A stretch of DNA of 64,000 bases from Palaemon carinicauda (GCF_036898095.1 NC_090731.1:151151235-151215234); one strand, 5' to 3'. Shown: positions 22,780-35,289, counted from the stretch's first letter. The notes: generated from the sequence alone by a model not told the origin. Numbers and translations: made by a program.

Positions 22780-25279
22780 GAAAGTGTTCCTTCAGGCCCT
22801 ATTGTAGCTGCACTAGATTTATAATCTTCAACTTTACCTTCTCCTGCCTTCATTCCTCCATTTTGCCTTGCAATCTCTTATAACTTCACTTCAAAGTGTA
22901 TCTATGTTTTCCCCCACTTGTGTTTGGATGCTGAATGGCCTCACAAGTCCAAGCGCTGGGTTATATTCCTAAATTAAATTCAATCTCCCTCTTAAAAAAC
23001 GCTAATCGCAGGATTCCCTATAGAGTATTTAAGAAAAAAAAAATTATTGTTAACCAGATTAATTGTTTTTGAGCCACTCTTACTTGTTAAATATGGTTAT
23101 TCCTCGCACATCGGTATAGTAAAAGAATTAAAACCCAGAAAATATTCATCTTTGATGTTGTGATGAGAATTTGCAAATATTAAATGTTGGGACTCTGTGC
23201 TATAAAAGTGTTAAAAATTCCACTGTAAGGAATGAGGGATTGCTGTTATGCTAGTATTGAATGAATGGTGTGAAATTCATGTGGAGAAGTTAGAACGTTC
23301 TTTTGCCTAGTTCCTTTTATTAGAGCGTGTTCTAAATTGGACAAGCGATATCTGTTTTTTTTGCCAGCGTTTCCATGAGGAAGTCGGACTGAAAGGATTT
23401 TGGTTACAATTATTTTTTAGATAGATGGGTACGAATTAGGATTGTAGGTGTCTCATGTAGAACAGGGTGGGTTTTGCAGTGTAATTTCCGTAACGTAGCT
23501 TATGAGAAAATTTTGTTTAACTATGTGAAAAGGTGAAAAATATCCTCTTATCCTTATAGATAGTAGAACACCCAGTCAGTCAGCCAATTGACAAGCTTCA
23601 AACTTGAGTTTCTTCAATAAAGTACGTTCCAAGACTGTAGAATCCTCATCTTCAGTAAGCAGAGCATATACTTTAAAAAAATGCTATTTTAAGTTTTCAA
23701 ACTAGCCCTTTATAATCTTATAAAGCTATTAGAGAAAAAAAAAACACGTATATGCATAAAATAGATTTTCTGAGATGATTGTATATTTATCTTAACAGTT
23801 TAGTTTTTTTTTATATGAATTCATGTATAAAAATGCTATAAAGAGCAAATTCTTTTCTTGTTTTTAGAGTTTTGAGGTATTAATTTTGTGATTTGCTGAA
23901 CTATCTAAGGGAAAAGTTTAGTCTTCGTAAAGTCACCGAGAAATAAATGATACATTATATTTTTCTTTCTTTACAAAAAGATTTAAGTTTGATGAATTGC
24001 TTTTTATTAGTATATATATATTCCTAACACTAATTAACTTGTATAAAAGCTATAATTCCTGGTCCTGCGTTTCTATATTTCGAAAGCAATTCTAGTCTTT
24101 TTTTATTGACTCAAAACGTGTAATGAATTCATTATTAAATGTTATTATTCTGTTAAACTTCTGGGTATCATAGATAATTGGTTGATTTTTAATCTAAAGA
24201 TATATTTCCCTTCATTGGTACTTTTTTCCAACTACCTTACATTAAAAGGTATAGTATTTAGGAGCAGAATACTGTATCATGCTTGGCGAACGTAATCTCT
24301 GTCTCTCTCTTGTGTCCGAGCTCATTCTGGTAACTTTTAAACTTAATTTTAGGTTGGGTTAATCTAAAGTCTTTTAAGGACAAAAATTCAGAATCATTCA
24401 TTTTGATTACTAAAATTACTTTGATCTTAAATATTTTGACCGTAACTTGTGATGTATTAAGTTACACAGGACTTGCGTAAAATACTTAATAAATATTGAA
24501 GAAACATCTTTGATTTTTGGCTGAGGATACATTAGTCAAGCAATATGTGTTTGTGATTGTATAGTAAGGGGTTATGAGCAGAGTAGTATAGGAAGAGTTT
24601 TTGAGGTAAGGAATTTAGTATAAATAATTATAAGATGATGATAGTATATTAAGGGCCTATATGCAGAGGATAGTACAGTATACTGTAGTAAGGAATTATA
24701 AGCTGAAGATAGTATTTAGTGGGGTTGACTTAGTTAATAATAGGCTATAAGTGTATAAGACACTGTACTCATATTTCTAGGAGTATTCTATATTTTGGTG
24801 GGGGGGGGGGGGTGATAGGTTATAGACCAAAAGTTTGTTATTAGGGTTTACATGAACTTTGAATTAAAACTTTTCTACCTAAAACTGTAGGTAAATATTC
24901 AGTGAAAATCTTTCATAACACTGTCTGTATGCATGTAAAAATAAGCTGTTTACATAAAGTTGGTATTTTTCTAGTGTCTTAGCTTTATAAAATGTTTCAG
25001 GTTAAGCTCCCTTTCCAGCATTTCTTTTGCTAGGGTTTGTATTTGAGAACTTATTACACAGCTAAAGTGATTTGGGTGTCCATGTGTAAGGTGAATGCGT
25101 ACTTCGGTCCGATCTGACTGTCTGCTGGGAGAAGTAGCAAGGATGGTCAGGGCAGTAGCCTTGCATGTCTCTTCTCTTTTACCTGACTCAATCATGTGCA
25201 TTAAATGGGACGAGACAGGGAGGCAACTTGGCATTTATAAATCTTGTCTGCTTTTCAGTGAGCTTTGGGTGTCTGTAGT
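22780..25279. other. AT-rich spacer, no gene seen
   Basis: No recognisable coding region. A run of about 14 G occurs near 24801-24814. A more GC-balanced stretch at 25090-25265 is open for 50-60 codons but matches nothing I recognise. It ends at the left terminus of element 3. Confidence 0.5.
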
Positions 25280-25321
25280 AAGGGATTTTGACGAAGGAAA
25301 AATCTATTTCTGGGGAGAGAC

Positions 25322-25605
25322 CTGTGACGCCCGGCGAAAAAGTCCTTCTTTGTACTTTTTCTGATATAAATCTTCCAAATATACCAGAGAAAATTAAAAG
25401 CATGGAATGCAGAGGTTACAACCCTCGCGCGAGCACCTTGTTGGTGTCGTATATCTAACAAGGGCGTTTGTAAAACACTATTCACAGGCTGTCTTCCATT
25501 TAGATAATCCCTTCATCAAAGGGGGAGGGCCGTGACAGGCCCTATAGAATACAGTTGGGTTACCCTACCGACACCCACCACTCGCGCTCACTAGGTCATC
25601 CTTCT
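25322..25605. repeat. Inverted terminal repeat of element 3, window-left copy
   Basis: From ACCTGTGACGCCCGGCGAAA through CTCGCGCTCACTAGGTCATC to CTTCT, this is the reverse complement of 32452-32733 with very few differences. One is GCCCGGCG here against GCCGGCG in the partner. Confidence 0.9.
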
Positions 25606-25664
25606 GCAAGAACATATGGCTTGGCAAGGAAAGGGTGGGTCCGTACAAAAATCATCGGGAAGGG

Positions 25665-25763
25665 TTTCGCCGGGCGTCACAGGTCTCTCCCCAGAAATAG
25701 ATTTTTCCTTCGTCAAAATCCCTTTTCTGGGTCGAACCTGTGACGGCCGGCGAAAAAGTACCA
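25665..25763. repeat. Internal complementary region of element 3
   Basis: 25668-25722 is the reverse complement of the window-left terminus (25281-25340), including its own GCCGGGCG variant. 25723-25763 is the reverse complement of the window-right terminus (32710-32750), including its GGCCGGCG variant. The halves join at ATCCC/TTTTC. The position next to the window-left repeat fits minus-strand orientation. Confidence 0.9.
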
Positions 25764-26132
25764 GAGAATGCCTTCCAAGCCCAATAAATTAATAACATAA
25801 TGAGGAGAATACAATCACCATGTACGACAATACTATGATATAATAAAGTAATCGTCCAATTACCAACCAGCCAAATGACATAGGGAACGTAAGGTTAAAT
25901 AATAATGACGACAAGGAACCAACTGAGTGTCGAATCGCAAAAGGCATCAAACCTTACATGTCTAAGTATATCTAAACATTAAAGGAACGGTAACTACAAT
26001 AACAGTTAAACCATAGGAATTAAACATGGCAAATATCATAGGGCTAACGAACTACCAAGGAGAGCGGCGACGTGGTGTGAGTGGCGGGTAGGAGGGAGAA
26101 GAGAAGAGATGGAAGAAAGGAAGAAGAGGAGA

Positions 26133-27200
26133 TTAATGGGGAGAGATAAGGCTCCCCTCTGCCATCGTTGGGTATTTAAGGGCCTGTAAGATCTTTAGAT
26201 ATTGGCGTTTGACAACCATAGGGGATTTCCAACCCGTATATTTTTTAAAATCACCAAAGTCCCTGTTCTGGAAATCATTGTTGGAGGCATCTACTGTCCG
26301 TATATCATGAGCCTGGGGAAATGATTCCGGATTAGTATGTTTAATGAAGTAGAGGATTTGTTGCCTGATACCGTGAATGGAAATAGTACCTCCTTGTTCC
26401 CTGATAACCAAGGAGCCAGACGAGCGGGTGGCAGTTCTAGCTAAAAAGGGGCTTGAGAGTGTGACTGTACACGGAGAAAAATCCTGGGGATGAAGAATAA
26501 TCTTCCGAGAGGAGCACCTATTTTGCGGATCCTCATTTTTTAGCTAGGGAAGCTTTGTCTGGAAAGGAGTACTTCGGCTGAAGGGAGGAAATCTATGTTT
26601 TCCGGGTTTCGTGAGAGCTGCTAGTTCTGATGTTCCATCACCTGAAGCTATAGCCGTTAGAAATAAAGTCTTCCTAAGAAGAGTGATATAAGAGCAGGAT
26701 TCATTGTCCGTGTCCATCGCAAGTTTGAGAACACCGTTCAGAGACCAAGAGTCCTTTTGTGGCCGAACCGAAGGTAGAAGCCTAGCACATGTTTTTGGGG
26801 TTGATGAGAAATAGGAATCAGCTAGGTTAATGTTGAACCCAACAAGGTAGATCTTCTTCAAAGCTGACTTGATGGTGGTTAAAGTGCTAACTGTTAGGCC
26901 TTTGTCAAATAGGAACCTCAAGAAAGAGATGGCTAAATGCGGGGACATACGAGTATGGTCTGCACTCTTAGGGGACCTACTAGTTGTTAACGGCCGAATC
27001 ATATTGGCGAATTGTCGAGTCCCTTTTTGTCCCATTCGATGAAGAGATCGTTTCCGGTTCAATGTTCGCATCTCTACGAGCTGCCAACTTCCTGTAGTCC
27101 ACAAAGTTAGAGTTTTGGCTATCCTTGAGTAATCTGACACAGTGAGTTTGGATACTCGGGTCAGTTTGAGGAACAGGATCCGGATGGGACTGAGTTTCAA
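26133..27200 (-). pseudogene. Tyrosine recombinase of element 3, one in-frame stop
   Basis: A single frame reads from 27200 down to 26133, broken only by a TAG at 26544-26546. The N-terminal part has DNA-binding domain features (ISFLRFLFDKGLTVSTLTTI). The catalytic part has TAIASGDGTSELAAL, where family members have ASAKRVSEL, so the first catalytic Arg is missing. Then come HDIRTVDAS (His and second Arg) and GWKSPMVVKRQYLK (Trp and the Tyr nucleophile). The stop and the lost Arg both argue for an inactive enzyme. Confidence 0.8.
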
Positions 27201-27246
27201 CTCGAGGAGGAGAGGAAACCAACTGTTCTTGGCCAGTGAGGTGGTA

Positions 27247-28824
27247 CTAAAGCCACTGCGCCCGGGAAGGAGCGTAGTTTGTGTAAAAGTTTTTAGAAGA
27301 TTCCCTGGGGGAGATAGGGAAATCTTCTTCTAATGGTTCCAATCCCGGGGTAATGCGTCCATGGCATAAGCCCGAGGGTCCAGGGTTGGGGTCACATAAC
27401 AAGGAAGTTAGTGATTCATCTGAGTTGCGAATAGATCTACCTGGAGGCCTGGAACGAGCCTGAGTATCCACCGGAATGAAATTATGTCTAGAGACCATTC
27501 TGACTCCAGTGGATCCGTCCTGGATAGTGAGTCCGCTCTCACATTCTGGCCTCCCGCTAGGTGAGGTGCTGACAGGAACCAGTTCTCTTCTGTTGCCCAG
27601 GCGAAGATAGTGACCAGGATCTGATTCAGGTTGGGTGACTTGGATCCTCCCCTGTTGACGTAGTGTACTGCGTCTGTGCTGTCTGACACTACTCTGATGT
27701 GGGTCGACCTCGGAGGAGAGTCTCTCTTCAGGGTCAAGAACACTGCCATGGCTTTGAGAACAATGATATGGGACTGTTTCATGGAGAGTGACCAAGAACC
27801 TGAAACATCTGATGTTCGGAGTAATCCCCCCCATCCACTTAGAGACGCGGCTGTATGGAATGTCACTTGTGGAGGTGGGAATTGTAGAGGAACCGATTTG
27901 GAGAGGTCCTTCGGTTCGGACCATGGGTGTAGTCTCATTTTCAAGACAGAGGGGATCTTCGAGACCATGTCTCTTATAGGTACTGTAGCTCTCTTTCTCC
28001 AAACTCGATTGATGTCTTTGAGTTTGGCTTTTATTAGATCTGTTACTGAAGTGAATTGGAAAAGTCCGAGGATACTTTCTAAGGCTCTTCGGACACCTGT
28101 TTGTGTTTGAGAAAATTTTTTGATCTTGGAAACTATTCCTCTTACCTTTTGGAAGGGAGAGACAACGTGTGCTTCGAAAGGTCCCACTGAATGGCTAACC
28201 ATTCTAAGCGGACTGATGGTTGCAGGCGAGATTTTTTGGAGATTGACCCGAAATCACAGGTTGTCGAGAAATTGGAATAATTCCTTCGTAGCTCTGTTGC
28301 CTTCTATGACCGGCCGGGCCCAAATGAGCCAACCGGCCAGATAAGCAATGATCTGTATCTCTTGGTTCCTGAGTTGTTCTAACACTCTCTCTCCTAGTTT
28401 TGTGAATATCCTGGGATCAATATTGAGGCCAGAGGGCATGTCTTGAACACAAAGGCTTTCCTGCTTAGGCGGAAACCCAGATAAGAAGAGAAGTTTCGAG
28501 CTAAAGGCGCAAGATAATAGTCGTCGGTAAGATCGACAGAGGTGGTGACGGTCCTACGGGGAAGTAAGGTCCGTACCTGAGAGATAGTCAACATCCGGAA
28601 CTTGTCGCAGAGAATGTAAGAGTTTAGCTTGACAAGTCCAGGTCCACTCTCAATGCCGCCAAGCCTTTCTTCGGAATTGTGAACAGGTGGCTTTGGAACT
28701 TCAGTGATCGATCCCGTTTGATTGCTTCTTCTTGAGTAACCCTGTGGTGTACTCTTCCAGGATGGGAGTGGATTTCTGGGAGAAGGTCACTGGTGGAGGA
28801 GGAGGACCTTGTGACCATTTTCAT
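27247..28824 (-). pseudogene. RT-RNase H of element 3, broken
   Basis: Minus-strand pieces carry FTIPKKG (about 28680), SVDLTDDYYLAPLARNFSSY (about 28530), and after a frame change near 28440, MPSGLNIDPRIFTKL and AYLAGWLIWA. The last is the YxDD position changed to YLAG, so both catalytic aspartates are lost. RNase H follows in 27408-28202 (AASLSGWGG, VVSDSTDAVHYVN, NVRADSLSR), then the start of the DLFATQ domain, with stops at 28254 and 27408. Order and spacing are typical of DIRS, but function is lost. Confidence 0.82.
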
Positions 28825-30028
28825 CTCAAACCTTTAGAGATTATGCTATGAGCCCACAGACCGAAGGTCCAATGGTCTCGAAAGTGGTAAAGTCTACCCC
28901 CTACCGGGACCACCGCGTTGTGAGGGGGTGAATCTAGGTACTTTCCTTCTCCGAGCCCCCTTTTTTCTAGGTCCGTCTCGATGGCGAGACTGTCTTCTAC
29001 TCCTGTAGCTTCCTCTCTGGTGTCCACGAGAGGAGCCTGAGGGTTCGGATCTAGGGCTGTATGCAGGTAAAACATCCCAACGGGGTTGGGCTGTGTACCT
29101 GGGGAATCAGTGAGGTAGACCACCTGATGAGGGGGATTTGGATGCATAGACGTCGAATCGGAGGGAGGCTGTGATGACGAGTGGGTAACCGACTATCGAT
29201 TCCTGTCTGATAGAGGCCTCAGACAGAACGTATTTCCCACAACTAACCCGATCAGACCATCAAACGTGTAGGTCGAATTGGAAGGGCAGATCTTGGAATT
29301 ATCGTAACCCCCAGACTGACAACATCCTGGTCCAGACAGATCGGGCCTGCCCTTTAGGAAATAATACTGTTACCTTCGGTACCTTGTCTAACCTAACCAA
29401 GGCAATCTCTTTCAATCGAATGAATCCGTTGAACGGGAATTCTAGTACCTGGGAGTAAATTCTAGGTCCCCCAGAGGGAGGATGTCTATGCTATCCAGAT
29501 TTATGGTACCATCTATATATGGAACATGTAAGGCAAATCTCTATGCGTTGTTTTTATCGAAGGAGGTTACTTCGATATGCCTGGGGCTGTAGGTGGAAAC
29601 TTCTGAGTTCCTGAATGGATCTGACTCACTACCATACTTTTGAGCTCCGTCATAGCCCCTTGGTTTTCCCTAGAATGTGTTGCTTTTAGCAGTCACGGTT
29701 TATGCAGGGTAACATGAACATCAGGATCCATTAAGGGTCCTAGGTCGGTGACGTAGGTAATTGCAAAGCTGAAGGCTCAAAATTCATCCCCACCTACCTG
29801 CCCGTCCATGGGGTCGTCGTCCAACCTTAGAGAGGACACTCTGAGGAGATAGGGACCTCTAGATGGAGCATTTCTTCCCAACCTTGATAACCAAGGGCGG
29901 AGAGCCTCTCTTGCAGGCCAGAGAGATTCATCATCATCCTGACGGGAACCATGTAGGCGAACCTTCTGTAAAAGAAAGGGGACATAAGTCTGGATGTTCC
30001 TTGAACTTTGGTTAGTGATCCTATTCAC
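28821..30028 (-). pseudogene. gag-like region relic of element 3
   Basis: Short open pieces (28821-29147 and 29777-30028) lie where gag should be, upstream of RT on the minus strand. The second contains LWPAREALRPWLSRLGRN. I cannot align it with the gags of the other elements, so the call rests on position only. Confidence 0.4.
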
Positions 30029-30349
30029 AGGCTGGGATCAACTGTACAACTCATAAAAATCATTTTTAAAGAAAAATCATTTAATGTACTATCTTTTGGG
30101 GTATAGTTCGACACTTGTATTCATGAAATGTGACACTGTTGGCGCATCCGCCACAGGTTGGCCACCCCTGACTCAGACGTTCAGAACCGGGTCTAACATT
30201 ATTTACTGGCTATTAGTATTCTATTGATTCATCTGTTCACTGACCAGAGTTTCAAGGAACAGTAGATAGCCTCTCATGGCATGGTTAGTCTCGACCCGGC
30301 CCTTCATTAGAAGGGGCCAACGTTTGGTTCCCAGTACTGAGTGGAAACT

Positions 30350-30713
30350 TATTTCTATTTGAACACTATGTTGTATGGATATTTATTCATATTTAGGTAT
30401 AGTTAGAATTGAATATGCATAAATATAGGCATAATCAATTTATTTCTATTTGAACACGATGTTGTATGAATATTTATTCATATTTAGGTATAGTTAGAAT
30501 TGAATATGCACAAATATAGGCACAATCAATTTATTTCTATTTGAACACTATATTGTATGGATATTTATTCATATTTAGGCATAGTTAGAATTGAAAATGC
30601 ATAAATATAGGTATAATCAATTTATTTCTATTTGAACACGATGTTGTATGGATATTTATCCATATTTATACATAGTTAGAATTAAATATATGCATAAATA
30701 TAGGCATAGTTAT
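30350..30713. repeat. 91-bp tandem repeat, four copies, in element 3 leader
   Basis: A TATTTCTATTTGAACAC motif starts at about 30350, 30441, 30532 and 30623, so the period is 91 bp. Each unit contains GTTGTATGGATATTTATTCA and AGTTAGAATTGAATATGCA. Copies differ by a few substitutions. The array is AT-rich and non-coding. Confidence 0.92.
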
Positions 30714-30866
30714 GTTCATATATTTTTATTTGGACTTTCAAGAATAACTAATGAATATTACCAACGCAAATTCAAAGTGTCATTAAAGTAAGTACAGTTT
30801 ACTTTGTATTCATGTTAAATCCTTTCCTTTACAGCAAAACAAGAGAATGGCCACCCGTGGTCTGAG

Positions 30867-31480
30867 TGAGCTCTGTCTGTAACGGAGCTCCGGTAACAAT
30901 CCCCGGTAGAAAGGTCCGTCATAGTGACAACGTGAACACCAGAAGAAAACTAATATTAACCTCAATGCTGATCGCCTGTACGATATCCGGTTAAGCCGGA
31001 GATTCGATGAAAAGGAACGTAATAACGATATTGTGATTATTTATGAAAAAGGGGTTCATACCCTGATTCTGATCGTCTGATTGATCTCTGTTTGTAACGG
31101 AGAACCAGTGACAAAGGTCCGTCATCGTGAAAACGTGATCCTTAGCGGTACGATAACATTCTCTAATACTGAATGTTTGTGTTATCTCCAGTGAAGCCGG
31201 AGATTCGATGAAAAAGGGACCGTAATAATGAAACTGTTTAGTCTTCATCGGTATCACATTGTTAACTCCGGTTCTGGCCGTCTGCTTGATCTCTGTTTGT
31301 ACCGGAGATCCGGTAGCAAAGGCCCGTCACCGTGATATCGTGACCGTTCCCGGTACGATAACATTAACCTCAATGAATGATTGTGTTATCTCCCGTGAAG
31401 CCGGCCGTAACGGTGTAATTATGATCAAACATGACAAAGGTTCGTGTGTAAAAGGCTTCAGCCGGAGTCCGAGTGCCGGA
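30867..31480. repeat. ~205-bp degenerate tandem repeat in element 3 leader
   Basis: Three units begin near 30867, 31083 and 31288 with GATCTCTGTTTGTAACGGAG-like sequence, followed by GGTCCGTCATCGTGA and a GTGAAGCCGGAGATTCGATG block. Units differ by substitutions and indels. Each contains the inverted words CTCCGTTAC/GTAACGGAG and CCGGAG, so local stem structures are possible. Confidence 0.8.
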
Positions 31481-31499
31481 TTACACCGTTGCACTCCAA

Positions 31500-32451
31500 A
31501 ATCTGCTCCTGAACGTTAACTAGTTCTCACCCAATGAGTATCCATATAACGGAGCATAACTCAAGGCGGAGCTAAGCATAACTTCGGAGCTAAGGGTGTC
31601 GGTATAAAACGACCCCAATTAATGACTCATACACTAACGTACCTATTAATATTGTTAGCTATATTAACAGTAACCACATCAATAAAAACGTTTATAATAT
31701 TAAACGTACTATCATCAACTCTGATACTAAGAGGAGGCTTGAATAACTCGTGATCGTATAAAAACGGAGAACGGGAAATTCACCTCTCTTACTCGAGCTA
31801 ACAAAGAAAACGAGAGAAGGAATAACTCATATCTGTAGAACAGGGAACGAGCAGTCTCTGTTTTCGCTCTCAAGGTTACATAATAAAAAACTAACATCAC
31901 ACAATAAAACAAGAACATTAATAAAATTGATTGCTTTTCTTAGTAATAACCAAGAACGAAGAATAACGTAACAAAAAAACAAGGATATAGTCTAAATCGA
32001 AGCCTCTGAGGCGAGAACAAACTAACAGACTAAATCGCTAAACTTTAATTCGCTATTCTTTAAATCGCTATTCTTCGTAGGTCCAAATTGGACTTGCAAG
32101 CAAATAAATACCATAGTAAAAATTAATGATAACACTAAAAGGCCATAAAACGTAAGTGATATAACCAAGATGACAGAGTACCAGATGGGCAAAATTAACT
32201 AGAATATTTACCGAAGCGAACATAACCCAAAATGGCTGCCGATACCTCGGCAAGACAATCGCTTCCAAAACTAAAAACCACCATATTGGAAACAGAACAA
32301 ATGCCCGGTACTGTCAAAAGCTGCCAAAACAAACTATGGTACTTAACATTGGTAAGGGTGAAGTATCAACGTCAGTCATGTTGAATTAACGACAATCACT
32401 TCGAAAAACACTGGGCAAAACACTTATCAACTTTGCTGGCTAGTCCAAAAT
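31500..32451 (-). other. Leader of element 3, no gene seen
   Basis: Unique sequence between the repeats and the terminal repeat. On the minus strand it lies upstream of gag. No open frame of note. Confidence 0.5.
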
Positions 32452-32733
32452 AGAAGGATGACCTAGTGAGCGCGAGTGGTGGGTGTCGGTAGGGTAACCC
32501 AACTGTATTCTATAGGGCCTGTCACGGCCCTCCCCCTTTGATGAAGGGATTATCTAAATGGAAGACAGCCTGTGAATAGTGTTTTACAAACGCCCTTGTT
32601 AGATATACGACACCAACAAGGTGCTCGCGCGAGGGTTGTAACCTCTGCATTCCATGCTTTTAATTTTCTCTGGTATATTTGGAAGATTTATATCAGAAAA
32701 AGTACAAAGAAGGACTTTTTCGCCGGCCGTCAC
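32452..32733. repeat. Inverted terminal repeat of element 3, window-right copy
   Basis: Reverse complement of 25322-25605. In element orientation this is the 5' repeat and presumably holds the promoter, though no promoter motif can be named. The right terminus 32734-32750 follows. Confidence 0.9.
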
Positions 32734-32750
32734 AGGTTCGACCCAGAAAA

Positions 32751-34255
32751 TGGATTGTTATGAAATTGCACAAAGGCCTGAAAATGAATCTTATTGTTTT
32801 TTAGATTTTTAATTTATTTTTCATTCTAGAAATATTAATTTCTTTATTGTCTAAGTGAATAATTTCCTGTTTCATTAAAAAAAAAAATTAACATAACTCG
32901 ATAATCTTTGGAATTTGCCTTATAGTAATATAAATAAATATTGACAAATATTTCATTCAACTTCAGGAGAGCTCCAAACTATTCCTGAAGTCTTTCAATT
33001 GCAATCCTGATATCAATGTTTGTAAAATTATCAATAAAAAATTTGAAAAAAAGAAGGAAAAGGAAAGCATTCAAGGGCCTAGTGACATTGCTTCCTCATA
33101 AAAACTTTGCATCAAGTTTCTGGTTACTAGGTGGGATAGGGGATGGCCTTGGTGGGCTTTCCTTTTCCTCCTTTTTTTTTTTATTAATAATTTTACCTTC
33201 CTATTAGAGAAAGCACTACTTACTTGCACAATCATGAAATGTGTAATCTCAAATGCTGAGCTTCAAATACACCAACAGGTGTTCAAAAAAAAAAAAAAAA
33301 AAAAAAGAAAATTGACACCACCAGAAGAACAAAGAAAACGGGATGTTTTGTCATTCCCTGCACCATAGTGGATGTTAAGTGTGACTCACTTAAGCTCCTT
33401 TCTTGGCTCAATGCATGACAAACGTTAAGTTTTCTTTGCATCTAGGATGTTTAAAGCTTTCAGAAAATGGGATTTCATGAATCTGATGCATATTTGTCAT
33501 TGACTACATACTATTTTTATTATATAATTGAACTGATTACACTGACACCTGTCTTGCATTTGGCATTCAATCTTCTATAATAAAAGTTTTTTAAGGAATT
33601 TATAATTTTTTTCCTTACCCATATGTTAATTGGAAGCTTTTAAGAACATAGTATACCTTTGCACCTAAAATGTTAATTTAATGGCTTCAACATTGAATAG
33701 GAGGCTTTTGAGGAATATTAACTAATGGAAATAGGTCATTATTCATCATGACTTTAATAAAAACCCTATTTGACAGCCAGCTGGATTAAGAAGTGGACTC
33801 TGGTCCAAAATGAAATACAACAGTTTGGCCACCTTGACCTTAGAATATATCAAAAACACACTTGTACTGCTGCTCTCAACCCGCAGTGTTAATGGGGGGT
33901 GAACAAGTTCTGTTTGTTGGGGATCAATGACAGTCCAAATGGACAAGTGTCTAGTTAGGAGAAAGGACCATTTCATGAGGCTTTTTGGCCCATTTTTCGT
34001 GGGGAAAAAGGCATTTGCTGGTACTTGAAGGGGCAGGGGGCCCGCTTAGGGAGAACACTCTGTCACATGAAGTTAGATAGAGGGAAAATATTCAAAGTTG
34101 TTGCTTTTTTATTTTCATTTTCTTTTTTTATGTACCAGGGAAACTAAATTAAAAAGTAATACTTTCATATGTGTTTTATTTCAGTATTTTTAAAATGTTA
34201 CAATTGGTATGGTATAAATATCTGAGCAATTCAATTTAGTTTCAATATCTTTTCA
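32751..34255. other. Spacer with poly(A) tract, no gene seen
   Basis: AT-rich sequence with an A run at about 33285-33306, which might mark the 3' end of an old retroposed sequence on the + strand. No coding similarity could be supported. A 76-codon minus-strand frame at 33746-33976 is not recognised. Confidence 0.45.
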
Positions 34256-35135
34256 AGGTATACTAAACATAAATACTTGAAAGGTCCATTGACATGCCAT
34301 ATTGAACCGCACAATTGCCAATATAGCAGTATTTCAAGATAATTAAAAATCATTTGAAATATTTTGTTGTAAATAATAGGCACTAATTAATTAGGAGGAC
34401 TATTGCATAAGAAGAATTGGTATAATAATAACTATACTTGAATATACAAAAGCTTGTCTTGAAAGATAATTTATAGCAAAGGAAGTGACATACCACTGGT
34501 AATATAACTAAATACATGTACATGTAGATGGTCCAGCATTTTGATGTCAGCAAAATTAGCATTACTGATTACTTCAGTCCTATTCTAGGTTCATTAGTCA
34601 AGAGCTGTTAGGAATTCTTTTGTGATAGCGAGTTGAAAGATATTTGAATATCTAATTAGAATACAAGTACTTTTTCATTCATAACAGAAATGAGACTTCA
34701 GTAGGTAAAGCTTTAGCTCATTTGTAAAATTGCATTCTAACTAGATATTCAGATATCTTGTACTCAATATCATGAATGAATTCTTTCCAGCTCTCTTACT
34801 ATAGTGAACTTAGAATAAGACTAAGTTGTCAGCAATACCCATTTTATCGATGTCAAATTGGTGGACCATATATCTTTACTTATTCAATATATTTAATTAT
34901 AATATTACCAGCAGTATGTCGCTACTTTGCCATAAATTATCAATCAAAATTAGCTCTTGTATATTCAAGTATTTTCGTCTATGCCAATTATTCTTATGCA
35001 ATAGACATTATCAAATAGTGCCAAATAATTATAACAAAGTATTTCAAATATTTTCAACTCCAGTAACTTGAAATATTTTGTTGGCATTTATACTGTTCAA
35101 TATGGCATGTCATTTGATTGTAATAAATCCTTTCT
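34256..35135. repeat. Long imperfect inverted repeat (foldback) with short loop
   Basis: The left arm 34256-34672 aligns along its whole length with the reverse complement of about 34723-35135. Paired anchors are TTGACATGCCATATTGAAC (34290 with 35100), ATTGCATAAGAA (34405 with 35000), ACTTGAATATACAA (34438 with 34970), GGTAATAT (34500 with 34910), TGGTCCA (34530 with 34865), GGAATTC (34610 with 34785) and GAATATCTAATTAGAAT (34648 with 34740). The loop is about 50 bp. Similarity seems to continue to about 35280 on the right, with an extra ~80 bp there. It has no transposase frame. Confidence 0.85.
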
Positions 35136-35289
35136 TATTCCGGAAGCTGGTAGCAGTTTGCCCACAGGGCTTTACACGTCAAGAAAATATCTACTGCTTT
35201 GCCTCCTCATCAATTTGCTATATGTAACATACCTTTCAAGTGATTGTTTACTATTATTTACAATAAAGAATATTTGAAATAATAATCCT

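Larger units (their letters stand above)
25280..32750 (-). mobile_element. DIRS-like retrotransposon of a second lineage, inactive (element 3)
   Basis: About 7.5 kb with ~283-bp inverted terminal repeats (25322-25605 and 32452-32733) and an internal complementary region at 25665-25763. On the minus strand it has leader repeats, gag relic, RT-RNase H and YR, in that order. Outer junctions are at about AA 25280-25281 and AAAA 32747-32750. Its ends (GGGATTTTGACGAAGG and CGACCCAGAAAA types) and proteins differ from those of the other elements. Stops, a frameshift and a changed RT active site make it inactive. Confidence 0.88.

Noticed and set aside
25095..25364. 89-codon frame left of element 3
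   Set aside because: It runs into the terminus of element 3 and has no recognisable similarity or splice context. I cannot support it as a gene or exon.
33746..33976. 76-codon minus-strand frame in the spacer
   Set aside because: No motif, and no supporting exon or promoter context.
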